Shown here: positions 1 to 9,200 of the stretch, piece after piece
Layout of the letters: every line of letters begins with the position of its first letter
Position numbering within the stretch: position 1 is the first letter of the stretch
Origin: Treponema sp.
GTDB lineage: Bacteria; Spirochaetota; Spirochaetia; Treponematales; Treponemataceae
DNA: 64,000 bases
Assembly (NCBI GenBank): GCA_022510865.1
Contig: JAFLSQ010000006.1
Coordinates: 1 to 64,000, forward strand
Direction: 5' to 3'
The notes under the pieces: generated by a model
Told to the model about the DNA's origin: nothing
Database searches by the model: none
Seen by the model: only the letters and a program-made list of their open reading frames with translations
Program-made: the position numbers and the translations under genes

Positions 1-5
1 CGCAA

Positions 6-34
6 TTGACGCTCGCTTTGTTTTTTTGTATAGT
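6..34 (+). promoter_or_regulatory. sigma70-type promoter upstream of the rpsF operon
   Basis: TTGACG (6-11), 17-nt spacer, TATAGT (29-34). Confidence 0.7.
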
Positions 35-39
35 ATCAG

Positions 40-234
40 AACACCCCTTGGAAATCCCCAGAGGATTTTCCTTATGTCCAGAAGGAGGATTATCCTCCCG
101 AAAATTCAGGAGACATGGCAGGTTCTCTGCCACACGCGGATTTTACCGTCGGTAAGGCTGCGGACTGTCTCCTTGCACGACCGCACGGCAGTCCGGAAAA
201 CGGATTTTCCTGCGGAATTTTTTAGGAGATACTT
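40..234 (+). promoter_or_regulatory. structured 5' leader of the rpsF-ssb-rpsR operon
   Basis: About 195 nt untranslated region with several hairpins: GGAGGATTATCCTCC, TGGCAG/CTGCCA, TTACCGTCGGTAA, and CGGACTG...CAGTCCG at 161-195. Confidence 0.55.
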
Positions 235-528
235 ATGAGAAAGTATGAGCTTATGGCTATTTATCCGCTTGATGATGAAAAGTCAAAGAAAGGCATTGAG
301 AGCGTGAAGGGCACTCTCTCTGAATTCGGCGCGGAAATCACGGAGGAGAAGCACTTCGGTGACCGCGATCTTACCTACGAAATCGACAAGCAGAAGAGAG
401 GACGCTTCTATCTTTACACGATGAAGCTCAATCCGTCAAAAATCGTCGATATCGAGAGACAGTTCAAGATTAACATGAATCTTTTGAAGTACCAGTTCGT
501 GAGGCTTGACGAGAAAGACGCGAACTAA
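235..528 (+). CDS. rpsF: 30S ribosomal protein S6
   Basis: MRKYELMAIYPLDDEKSK...; S6 family; followed by ssb and rpsR. Confidence 0.95.
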   Translation: MRKYELMAIYPLDDEKSKKGIESVKGTLSEFGAEITEEKHFGDRDLTYEIDKQKRGRFYLYTMKLNPSKIVDIERQFKINMNLLKYQFVRLDEKDAN

Positions 529-557
529 GGCTGCGGGAAAATCGTTCGGAGGTATAT

Positions 558-1046
558 ATGACAGACTTAAATCATGTTGTTCTTATCGGCCGTCTCACCC
601 GGGACTTGGGTTCCGATGAAAGAAGTTTCGGCTATGTGGGGAACGGGCAGGCAAGGGCGAACGTGAGCATCGCTGTCAACCGGAGCAAGAAGAACGGTGA
701 CCAGTGGATTGACGAGGTTAATTACTTCGACATCACAATCTGGGGAAAGACCGCGGAGAATCTTAAACCATATCTTACAAAAGGAAAGCAGATTTGCGTT
801 GATGGGCATCTGCGACAGGACCGCTGGGAAAAAGACGGACAGAAGATGAGCAAGGTCACGGTCGTGGCCGATCAGGTTCAGCTTCTCGGGGGAAAAGGAG
901 ATGGCAGCGCCCAGGGCGCAGGGGGAGCTCCAAGATTCCAGTCCATGGGCCAGCAGCAGTCACAGAGCAACGGATACGCGGATAACTACCAGAGCGGGCC
1001 TTACGGCGACACTGGCAGCGATTTTCCGGAAGATATTCCATTCTAA
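558..1046 (+). CDS. ssb: single-stranded DNA-binding protein
   Basis: LNHVVLIGRLTRDLGSDE OB-fold start and acidic DFPEDIPF C-terminal tip. Confidence 0.95.
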   Translation: MTDLNHVVLIGRLTRDLGSDERSFGYVGNGQARANVSIAVNRSKKNGDQWIDEVNYFDITIWGKTAENLKPYLTKGKQICVDGHLRQDRWEKDGQKMSKVTVVADQVQLLGGKGDGSAQGAGGAPRFQSMGQQQSQSNGYADNYQSGPYGDTGSDFPEDIPF

Positions 1047-1064
1047 AACAAAGAGGTATAAACA

Positions 1065-1391
1065 ATGTCTGATGAGAATACACAGGAAATTGAGGAGAAA
1101 AAAGTTCCGGAGGCGGCTGTCGCCGACACATCCGCTTCTGAGGGACGTGATGATGACAAGGACGGCCGCGGAAAAGGCAAGACATATTTCCGCAAGAAAG
1201 TGTGCCGTTTCTGCGCCAACAAAACAAAGATTGACTACAAGGACGCGGACTCTCTGCGCCGTTATATGACGGAGCGCGGAAAAATCCTTCCGCGCCGCAT
1301 CACAGGAACCTGCGCGAAGCATCAGCGCGAGGTGGCAAGGGCAATCAAGAGGGCAAGGTCAATCAGTCTTCTTCCTTACGTCGCGGACTAA
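1065..1391 (+). CDS. rpsR: 30S ribosomal protein S18 with acidic N-terminal extension
   Basis: [65 protein letters not shown]. Confidence 0.95.
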   Translation: MSDENTQEIEEKKVPEAAVADTSASEGRDDDKDGRGKGKTYFRKKVCRFCANKTKIDYKDADSLRRYMTERGKILPRRITGTCAKHQREVARAIKRARSISLLPYVAD

Positions 1392-1452
1392 TTTTGCTAG
1401 ACATGAGCGTTTCATACTCCGAAGCGCTCCAAAAAAATAAAAGGAGCTTGAA

Positions 1453-2007
1453 ATGAAAGTAATTCTTAACGTTGATGTGAAATCACTTGGAGAAGAGGGT
1501 GACGTGAAGAACGTCGCCAACGGATATGCGAGGAACTTCCTTCTTCCGCGCAAACTCGCCGTTCCTTACAACGATGCCACCGCCGCCATTTTTGAGGCGC
1601 GCAGGGCAGAGATTGAGGCGCGAAAAGAGCAGAAGAGGAAAGACTCTGCCAGCCTCAAAGAGAAACTTGAGGCGGCAACGGTGGAAATCGTCATGCCGGC
1701 AGCCGCGAACGGAAAACTGTATGCGGCGGTCACGTCTCATGTCGTGGCGGACACTCTCGCAAAGCTTGGCTTTGAGATTGAGAGAAAGCGGATTGAGATT
1801 CAAGGCTCATCAATCAAAATGGTGGGAACTTTCAAGGCGATAATCAAGCTGTATGAGGCGCAGACAGCGGAGATTCAGATTGCCGTGAAGGCGCAGCCTG
1901 TTGAGGGCAGCGCGCCGAAAGCTGATAAACCCGCAAAAGAAGAGAAATCATCAAAATCAGAGAATGCGGAGCAGTCAGCGCCCGCAGAAGAGCCAAAGGC
2001 TGAGTAA
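1453..2007 (+). CDS. rplI: 50S ribosomal protein L9 with Lys/Glu/Ala-rich C-terminal extension
   Basis: MKVILNVDVKSLGEEGDVKNVANGYARNFLLPRKLA signature. Confidence 0.95.
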   Translation: MKVILNVDVKSLGEEGDVKNVANGYARNFLLPRKLAVPYNDATAAIFEARRAEIEARKEQKRKDSASLKEKLEAATVEIVMPAAANGKLYAAVTSHVVADTLAKLGFEIERKRIEIQGSSIKMVGTFKAIIKLYEAQTAEIQIAVKAQPVEGSAPKADKPAKEEKSSKSENAEQSAPAEEPKAE

Positions 2008-2023
2008 TCCAGTCTGTGGAAAT

Positions 2024-2059
2024 TCGGAGGGGTCGGTTCTTGCCGGCTCCTTTTTTTCT
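2024..2059 (+). terminator. possible intrinsic terminator/attenuator between rplI and dnaB
   Basis: GGAGGGGTCGG-ttcttg-CCGGCTCC followed by TTTTTTT; stem is imperfect. Confidence 0.4.
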
Positions 2060-2075
2060 TTTTCAAGGGGATTTT

Positions 2076-3398
2076 ATGGACACGACGCTGGCAGACAAAG
2101 TTCCTCCGCACAATGTTGAGGCAGAGCAGGCCGTCCTTGGCGCGCTTCTTCTGAACTGGAGCGCGATGGCCGAGGTTGTCTCCATTCTCAAGGCGGACAG
2201 GTTCTACTCAATCCAGAACCAGATTATTTATGAGGCGATGCTGAGGCTGTACTCAAAGAGCATAGCGGGGGACACAATCTCTCTCATAAACGAGCTGACC
2301 AGCGAGGGCAAGCTGGAGCAGTCGGGCGGTGCAGCATACATCGCGTCGCTCACAGAGACCGTGCCTTCCGCCGCCAACATCGAGTATTACGCGCAGGTTG
2401 TGATAGACCGCGCGGCCCGCCGTGATTTAATCAAAATCTCCTCGGAGCTGAGGGCGTCATCATTCGACCTGTCAAAAAGCAGCGACAGCCTGCTTGACAG
2501 CGCGGAGCAGAGGATTTTCGCGCTGGCGGAAAGGAACGAGACCACCGAGATTCATTCCGCCAAGACAATCATGATACGGGAGATTGAGCTGATTGACGCG
2601 CGCACAAAATCGCGGAACTCTTTCACAGGAATTCCAACGGGATTCGGAAAACTTGACACCTACACGTCAGGCTTCCAGAATTCAGAGCTGATTATAATCG
2701 GGGCGCGGCCGTCAATCGGAAAGACCGCAATCGCGCTTTCAATGATGCAGTACATCGCGTGCGAGAAAAAAATCCCATGCGGATTTTTCTCACTTGAAAT
2801 GCCGTATGAATCAATCGGAATGCGCCTGCTGTCGCAGGAATCCAACGTCCACATGCAGAAAGTGCGCTCGGGAATGCTGCGCGTCTCTGATATCCAGAAG
2901 CTGCAGGACGCGGCCTCACGATGGTTCAACGCCCCGTTTTATGTAGTTGACACGCCCAACATGAGGCTCCTTGAGCTGAGGGCGATGGCCCGGCGGATGG
3001 TCACGAACCACGAGGTAAAAATCATCTTCATAGATTATATCGGTCTGATTACAACCGAGGATTCGTCACGGCCTGTCTACGATCAGGTCTCGGAAATCTC
3101 CAAGGCGCTCAAAGCGCTCGCGCGCGAGCTGGCTATCCCGATTGTTGCGCTGTGCCAGGTGGCGAGATCCGCGGAAGGCGAGGAGCCGAACCTTGCCCAG
3201 CTGCGCGGCTCAGGCTCAATCGAGCAGGATGCCGATGTCGTGATGTTCCTGCACCGAGACAGGCTCAAGGAGGAGGGGATTGAGGCGCAGGACGCCAAAC
3301 TGATTCTGGCCAAGCAGAGAAACGGCGCGACCGGAGAAATCCCGATTCTATTCCTTCCGCCTTACAGCAAGTTCGTCCCAAAATCGCAGGAGGACTGA
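2076..3398 (+). CDS. dnaB: replicative DNA helicase DnaB
   Basis: MDTTLADKVPPHNVEAEQAVLGALLL, Walker A GARPSIGKTAIAL; ATG 2076 with RBS AAGGGG. Confidence 0.95.
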   Translation: MDTTLADKVPPHNVEAEQAVLGALLLNWSAMAEVVSILKADRFYSIQNQIIYEAMLRLYSKSIAGDTISLINELTSEGKLEQSGGAAYIASLTETVPSAANIEYYAQVVIDRAARRDLIKISSELRASSFDLSKSSDSLLDSAEQRIFALAERNETTEIHSAKTIMIREIELIDARTKSRNSFTGIPTGFGKLDTYTSGFQNSELIIIGARPSIGKTAIALSMMQYIACEKKIPCGFFSLEMPYESIGMRLLSQESNVHMQKVRSGMLRVSDIQKLQDAASRWFNAPFYVVDTPNMRLLELRAMARRMVTNHEVKIIFIDYIGLITTEDSSRPVYDQVSEISKALKALARELAIPIVALCQVARSAEGEEPNLAQLRGSGSIEQDADVVMFLHRDRLKEEGIEAQDAKLILAKQRNGATGEIPILFLPPYSKFVPKSQED

Positions 3399-3424
3399 GC
3401 CGCGCAAAAAGCCGCTTGCGCGGC
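3399..3424. terminator. hairpin between convergent dnaB and P83/100 genes
   Basis: GCCGCGCAA-AAAGCCGC-TTGCGCGGC, 9-bp perfect stem. Confidence 0.55.
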
Positions 3425-3433
3425 TTCATCAAA

Positions 3434-5113
3434 TTATTTTCCGCCCGCAATATCGGACAAATCAGATTTATCCAGAACTTTGAACGTTCCGCGGCTGTCT
3501 GTCACAGAAATCGTGCTGCTTCCAATGGCAATCGGAGTGGCAGCCTTCACTTTCACCTGTGATTTGAGCTTCAGGCTTAAGTCCGCGCCGAATTTTCCGA
3601 CATAATACTCACCGCCGTCATCGATGACGCAGTAATATTCGCCGCCGTCCTGCACAAGGACGGAATCCGCCGCAATATTCAGCTCGCTTTCCATCGAAAT
3701 CTCCATGTTATCCGGAGAAATCAGCACGAGTTTTATTGCGCCGTTCTTTGAATTCTCGCCCGCAATGGCGATGTAACTGTCGCCGGCCTTGTAAATTGAG
3801 CGTCCGCGCAGAGTGGTCACCGGAGAATTCTTGACTACCTCGCCGGTCTGTGAATTGTAGCGGACCATTCGCGAGAGCACGGACTTGTCATCAAAAAGCA
3901 CGATTCCGTAATCAACTTTCATGTTCGCCTGAGCAGCCTCAATCTCCTGAATTTCCTGCTGATCCCTCGCGATTTCCTTGCGCTCAGCCTGAGCCTCAGC
4001 CTGCTTCTTGTCAGCAAGGGCCTGCTTCTCCTGGGCATCTTCCTTCGCATCATCCGCGCGCTGCTGGGCATCATCGGCTTTTTTCTGAGCGTCATCCGCC
4101 TCTTTCTGGGCATCATCGGCCTCTTTCTGAGCGTCATCCGCGCGTTTTGCGGCCTCGTCTGCCTCTGCCTGAGCCTGTTTCGCATCTTTCTGCGCCTGAG
4201 AGTCCCTGGGATTCTCAGCGGCCGCCTGTTTTGCATCGTCAGCCTTTTTCTGAGCGTCATCCGCCTCTTTCTGGGCGCTGTCTGCGGCTTTCTGAGCGTC
4301 ATCCGCGCGCTGCTGTGCATCATCGGCTTTTTTCTGCTCCTCATCGGCGGTCTTCTGCTCGGCAACCGCATCTTTCTGCGCCGCCTTCGCCGCCTCGGAA
4401 GCATCCTCGGACTCGCGCTCTTTTATATCGACCATGTTCTTGCGGCTCTCCACGTTGCGGTCATCGTCATCCTTCATTGACTCCACGACCTTCGAGTCGC
4501 TGATTACGGATGTGTCAACGGTTGACAGACCTCCGTTCTCTGCATCATAGACCGGAATTATAATCTGCGAGTGTCCCGGCCAGTCCCTGTAATTCACGGA
4601 AAGTCCGAAATCCGCTGATGTGACGTTATCAAGGACAATCTGCTTGTATTTTTTTCCCGCCTCATCGAGTTTTCCGCGGTAAACCGCGTTGTAGACTGTG
4701 ATGAAGACGGCAAGAGTGTCGGAATCATCTCTGCTGTAGCCGTAGGCGGCCTCAAGATAGCCCGCGATAATCCTGCGCAGGTTGTTTATGTGGTCAACCT
4801 CGGCGTCCGCCCCTATAATCAGAATATCGGCGTCAAGCCTGCCTTTCTCGGATGGGTCAACCGCGTGAATCACCGAATAACGCACGTTGCCTGCCCGTGA
4901 TGTGCTTCCGCGCGAACCGGAAATCACCGCGCCCATTCCGGAGCCGATTGACCTGATTGCCGCGGCGGAGTCTATGACCCGGTGCGGACCTGTGTAGTTG
5001 ATGAATTCGATTGCGGTCTGCGACACGCTCTGAAGCTCGGAGCGGTCAACTTCGAGGGAAAAAGCAGAACTGCATACAAAAAGTGTCACCGACAGTAAAA
5101 AAAGTTTTCTCAT
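3434..5113 (-). CDS. P83/100-like antigen with long coiled-coil of ADDAQKx heptads
   Basis: Signal peptide MRKLFLLSVTLFVCSSAFS; central ADDAQKE/ADDAQKK repeats; architecture of the Borrelia/Treponema P83/100 family. Confidence 0.75.
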   Translation of the reverse strand: MRKLFLLSVTLFVCSSAFSLEVDRSELQSVSQTAIEFINYTGPHRVIDSAAAIRSIGSGMGAVISGSRGSTSRAGNVRYSVIHAVDPSEKGRLDADILIIGADAEVDHINNLRRIIAGYLEAAYGYSRDDSDTLAVFITVYNAVYRGKLDEAGKKYKQIVLDNVTSADFGLSVNYRDWPGHSQIIIPVYDAENGGLSTVDTSVISDSKVVESMKDDDDRNVESRKNMVDIKERESEDASEAAKAAQKDAVAEQKTADEEQKKADDAQQRADDAQKAADSAQKEADDAQKKADDAKQAAAENPRDSQAQKDAKQAQAEADEAAKRADDAQKEADDAQKEADDAQKKADDAQQRADDAKEDAQEKQALADKKQAEAQAERKEIARDQQEIQEIEAAQANMKVDYGIVLFDDKSVLSRMVRYNSQTGEVVKNSPVTTLRGRSIYKAGDSYIAIAGENSKNGAIKLVLISPDNMEISMESELNIAADSVLVQDGGEYYCVIDDGGEYYVGKFGADLSLKLKSQVKVKAATPIAIGSSTISVTDSRGTFKVLDKSDLSDIAGGK

Positions 5114-5177
5114 AAAAATATCCTCTCTCTAAATATTCTAGCATAATAAATCAAATTTTGCCATCAGGTTTTGGGAT

Positions 5178-6929
5178 TTAAATGCCTCCGATTTTTTTGA
5201 GCGCGTTGCGGGCATAATCGCGGGTCCTGGCATCATAATTCGGCGACATGAATTTTATCAGTATGCCGCGTCCTTTTGAGAAATAGGCGGGGCTTCCCAT
5301 GTACGCGCAGACCGACACGACGGCATCGCAGATGCGCTCGATTGAGACAAGGCTCTTCCTGTCCGTCCGTGACGCGCGCTCCTCCAGTGCGGAAAGCATT
5401 TTTCCGTCGGGGTCATAACCGCACCCGGCTATGCCTTTTAAAACCGCATGGAGGATTGTGGGATCGTTCGTCCGCCTTATGATTGCGGACAGGCAGTCGG
5501 CGGAATCCGATGTGGCAAAGAACGGGATTTGCAGGATAATCCTCTCAAGCCCCGGAGCGTCCTCCGCAAAAACAAGGTTGCCCTCGTGCGCCCCGAGCGA
5601 TGCCCTGCCGAGCGCGGCGGAGTAGGCGTATGCGACAGAGAGCGCGTCTGATGCCCAGACTGCCTCCTTCTCGCCATAGAATCCGCCCTGAAGCCCGGAA
5701 ATCCGCCCGGAATCCGTCATGCTGCTCTCGAACGCGCCGTCAAGATAATCGAACTGAACGGTGTTTATGGTCACAAAATCAGGATATGCCAGACCTGATT
5801 TTCCCGGCTGCCTCCCCGGATTCGCCGGAATCTGGGCAAGGCGGAACGCGTCAATCGTCCAGTTCCTGCGGCACAGAAGAAGATTCCCGTCATCGGTGAG
5901 AAAAATATAGCTCGGAGCGGACTTTGACTTCTGATTCTCAAGCTCGCCCTCAAAAATCAAAGTGCCGTCGGTCCTGTAAAGCGCGCAGACCTTTGAATCG
6001 GCGAGGAAAAGCCCCGTGGAAATTAGGACGCATTTTGCCAGCCCGCCGATGCTGATGCCGCTCACGCTGAAATTCGCGGTTGAGTGTCCGGTCCGGCCGT
6101 CAATCACAAAGACCGTAAGCCCGGACGCGGACGGAACGATTGCGCACACGCAGTCCAGACTGCCGCTCACCGCGAAAGTGATTCCGGGGAATTTTGTGTC
6201 AAAGACCCACTTGTTCTCCGCGCGGCCTGTGTCCGAGGCAAGGGAGAAAAGTCCGCCCGTGCCGTCCTTGAAAGAAAGCAGGATTCCCGCATCGCACTGC
6301 CACGCGCCCACCATCTCGCCTGAGAAAGTGATTTCCTCCATCACCTGCCCGAAAGGACTTATCCTAAGCCCGCCGGTATTCCCGTCCGTCTCCGCCGTGA
6401 AAAAGACGACCGAGCCGTCCGGAAGCTCCGATGGCCTGATTTTTTTGAGGCTTAGCGAGGTGAGCTTCCAGCGGCACACTCCGTTCATTCCCCAGCACTG
6501 AATCTCGTCCATGGAGGCGATGAAAAACCGCCCGTCGCGCCCCGGAAAAATCTGTGACGCGCTCTCGATTTTCAGACCCGTGCTTTTTTCCCAGACGATT
6601 CCTCCGCTTGGATTTATGAGCCTCATGTTTTTTTTGTCGTTGTCAAAAAAAAGCAGGAAATCGGAGGGGAGGGAGGCAATCGCAACGTTTTTTGACCGCG
6701 AGAAAGATTTCTCCCAGATGATTTTTCCCGCGCCCGTCATGGATGTGACTGTCCGCGCGTCCGTCGCGATGCAGAATCCGTAGCTTGTGAGCGCAGGCTC
6801 GGCAATCACTGTGCCGCTGAGCACCGCTGACCAGGACGCGTTCCTGGTCTCAAGGATTTCCCGCGCAGAGACCTGGCAGAAAACAGAGCCGAGCAGGAAA
6901 ATCACGGAAAAAAGGGCTCTTGCGCGCAT
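5178..6929 (-). CDS. secreted PQQ/WD40-like beta-propeller protein, unknown function
   Basis: Signal peptide; repeated W-x-x-x and GGIVWEKS-type propeller motifs. Confidence 0.6.
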   Translation of the reverse strand: MRARALFSVIFLLGSVFCQVSAREILETRNASWSAVLSGTVIAEPALTSYGFCIATDARTVTSMTGAGKIIWEKSFSRSKNVAIASLPSDFLLFFDNDKKNMRLINPSGGIVWEKSTGLKIESASQIFPGRDGRFFIASMDEIQCWGMNGVCRWKLTSLSLKKIRPSELPDGSVVFFTAETDGNTGGLRISPFGQVMEEITFSGEMVGAWQCDAGILLSFKDGTGGLFSLASDTGRAENKWVFDTKFPGITFAVSGSLDCVCAIVPSASGLTVFVIDGRTGHSTANFSVSGISIGGLAKCVLISTGLFLADSKVCALYRTDGTLIFEGELENQKSKSAPSYIFLTDDGNLLLCRRNWTIDAFRLAQIPANPGRQPGKSGLAYPDFVTINTVQFDYLDGAFESSMTDSGRISGLQGGFYGEKEAVWASDALSVAYAYSAALGRASLGAHEGNLVFAEDAPGLERIILQIPFFATSDSADCLSAIIRRTNDPTILHAVLKGIAGCGYDPDGKMLSALEERASRTDRKSLVSIERICDAVVSVCAYMGSPAYFSKGRGILIKFMSPNYDARTRDYARNALKKIGGI

Positions 6930-8155
6930 CAGGCTTTCTCCAGAACGGCTAGGCTCTCTATGTGGCCTGTGTTGGGATAAAAATCAAGCAGGAGGATTTC
7001 TCTGAGCCGGTAGCCGCCGGAGCGCAGAAGACTGGCGCAGTCGCGGGCATGGGTCGCGGGGTCGCATGACAACGAGAGCACGAGCGGAATCCCGGAGCGG
7101 CAAAGATAATCGCGGACGGCCTCCTCCATTCCCGAGCGCGGCGGGTCAATCACGCAGACGTCGAATTCGGGGCAGGATGCGGCGCACTCCCTGACCCATG
7201 CCTCTCCGCTCATCCCGAAACTCATGTGGGATAATCCCGCAAGATTCCGCTCCGCATAGACAAGCGCGTCACGGTTATGCTCGACCATCACGACATTGCC
7301 GTATTTTTCCGCAAGGAACGCCGAGATTACTCCCGAGCCGGCGTACATATCAAGCGCGTTCGCGCCGCCCGGAAGCATTGAGCGGATGATTTCGAGCGTT
7401 TTCTCGAACACAAAAAGGTTTGACTGGAAAAATCCGCGGACATCAAAGAGAATGTCTTTTTCGCAGAGGGTGACTGCGGCGCAGTGCTCCGGCGAGAAAA
7501 TCGTTCCGGAAAAACGGCGGTTCTCCTTGAATCTATATTTTCTTCCTTTTGTGGAGGGCGGATTTCTCACCGTTCCGGCGGATTTATCATCACCTGCGCG
7601 TGAGATTATCACGTTCTGATGGCCGCCTGCATCCCGCATAAAAACGCTCCCGAAAACGTGCGTCCTGCCTTTTCCGCGTGTGCCGGAGGATGCGGCAAGA
7701 AAATCGTTTACAGGCTTCTCCGCGCAGAGGCAATGCCGCACCGGGACAATCTCGTTGGAACTCCTGCATGAAAGCCCGCCGTCTGTCAGCTGGAAGCGGG
7801 CGCGGTATCCGTAGTCCGGGCCGGAGATGATTTCAATCCCGCCGGGGATGTCAATGCCGTGCCGGGCAAAAACATCGCGGAGGACGGAGCGTCTCAGCTC
7901 ACGCTGGAAATCCGGATGGATGTGCATCATGTTGCAGCCGCCGCATTTTCCGTAATACTCGCACGGAGCGGGAACGCGGTGGGGCGACGGCTCGACAATC
8001 TTTGTGATTCTCGCGATGTCATAATCGCGCGCGGATTTCTCAACCTCGACCTCAAGCCTTTCTCCCGGAACCGCAAGCGGAACGAAAACGTTTTTTCCAT
8101 CGATTTTTCCTAAAGAATTTCCCCCAAAAACGATTTTCTCTGCTATAATTTCCAT
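6929..8155 (-). CDS. TrmA/RlmD-family class I SAM-dependent RNA methyltransferase
   Basis: TRAM-like N-terminus MEIIAEKIVFGGNSLGKIDGKNVFVPLAVPGE; CEYYGKCGGCNMMH; CVIDPPRSGMEEAV; SCDPATHARD. Confidence 0.85.
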   Translation of the reverse strand: MEIIAEKIVFGGNSLGKIDGKNVFVPLAVPGERLEVEVEKSARDYDIARITKIVEPSPHRVPAPCEYYGKCGGCNMMHIHPDFQRELRRSVLRDVFARHGIDIPGGIEIISGPDYGYRARFQLTDGGLSCRSSNEIVPVRHCLCAEKPVNDFLAASSGTRGKGRTHVFGSVFMRDAGGHQNVIISRAGDDKSAGTVRNPPSTKGRKYRFKENRRFSGTIFSPEHCAAVTLCEKDILFDVRGFFQSNLFVFEKTLEIIRSMLPGGANALDMYAGSGVISAFLAEKYGNVVMVEHNRDALVYAERNLAGLSHMSFGMSGEAWVRECAASCPEFDVCVIDPPRSGMEEAVRDYLCRSGIPLVLSLSCDPATHARDCASLLRSGGYRLREILLLDFYPNTGHIESLAVLEKA

Positions 8156-8210
8156 AAATGGGATTTTACCAGAACGCCCTGATTTTAACAATCGGGCACA
8201 GGAGCGCGAG

Positions 8211-9152
8211 ATGCAGACAAAGAATTTTTTTATGACAATGAGCGACGGAATGGACATCGCGGTGAACCGCTGGATGCCTGATTCCGAGGATGAGATAAAG
8301 GCGGTCGTGCAGCTTCATCACGGGCTGACGGAGCACTCAATGCGGTATGACAGGCTCGGCTCAATTCTTGCCGAGAACGGATTTGTGCTGAACGCCTATG
8401 ATATGCGCGGGCACGGGCGCACCGCGGACAATGCCGAGAGGAACAACAAAGGAAAATTCGGGAAGCTGGCAGACAGGAACGGCTTTGACAGGGTTGTGGA
8501 AGACCTTCACGAGATGATTGACTCGCTCAAAAACGAGTACAGCGGAAAGAAAATCGTGCTGCTGGGTCATTCGTTCGGCTCTTTTGTCTCGCAGGGTTAT
8601 ATCGAAAAATACGGCAAGGACATCAGCGGCTGCATTTTGTGCGGAACGGCTGGCCCAAGGCCCGCGCTTGTCTGGGGCGGAAACCAGCTCGCAAAAATCG
8701 TGAGGTTTTTCCGCGGAACGGACGCGGTTGTTCCCGCGCTCGCCAAGCTGACGTTCGGCTCATACAACAAGAGGATTGCCAATCCCATAAGCCCGAACGC
8801 ATGGCTTTCTGCCAGTGACGCGAACGTGCAGATGTACGAGGCTGACCAGTGGTGCGGACGGCCGCTCACGGTGTCATTTTTCTGCGATATGACAGACGGC
8901 CTCAGGCGCATCCACAAGATGAGGAATATCAGGGCAATCCCGAATGAACTGCCGGTTTTCTTCATTTTCGGGAACGAGGACCCTGTTGGAAGCTACGGCA
9001 GGACAATCCGCAGACTTTATGACATCTATCAGGACAAGGGGATGAAAAAAGTCTACATCAAGGAATATGACGGAGACCGCCACGAGATTCTGAACGAGGA
9101 CGACAAGGAGACCGTCGAGGCTGATATTGTCGGCTGGATCTCAAACCTCTAG
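8211..9152 (+). CDS. alpha/beta hydrolase (monoacylglycerol lipase-like)
   Basis: VQLHHGLTEHSMRYDRL, nucleophile elbow GHSFGS, C-terminal DRHEILNE. Confidence 0.85.
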   Translation: MQTKNFFMTMSDGMDIAVNRWMPDSEDEIKAVVQLHHGLTEHSMRYDRLGSILAENGFVLNAYDMRGHGRTADNAERNNKGKFGKLADRNGFDRVVEDLHEMIDSLKNEYSGKKIVLLGHSFGSFVSQGYIEKYGKDISGCILCGTAGPRPALVWGGNQLAKIVRFFRGTDAVVPALAKLTFGSYNKRIANPISPNAWLSASDANVQMYEADQWCGRPLTVSFFCDMTDGLRRIHKMRNIRAIPNELPVFFIFGNEDPVGSYGRTIRRLYDIYQDKGMKKVYIKEYDGDRHEILNEDDKETVEADIVGWISNL

Positions 9153-9161
9153 CCTGTGGTA

Positions 9162-9191
9162 TTGACCAGAGACTGCGATTAGGAATATTAT
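9162..9191 (+). promoter_or_regulatory. candidate promoter immediately upstream of pcnB
   Basis: TTGACC (9162-9167), 18-nt spacer, TATTAT (9186-9191). Confidence 0.5.
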
Positions 9192-9200
9192 TGGTTCATT

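Noticed and set aside
26-238. 70-aa ORF upstream of rpsF
   Set aside because: Lies in the structured leader just after the promoter; no RBS or family similarity.
3850-4503. 217-aa + strand ORF opposite the P83/100 repeats
   Set aside because: Repetitive Pro/Arg/His/Ser translation is the antisense shadow of the ADDAQK repeats; no RBS or family.
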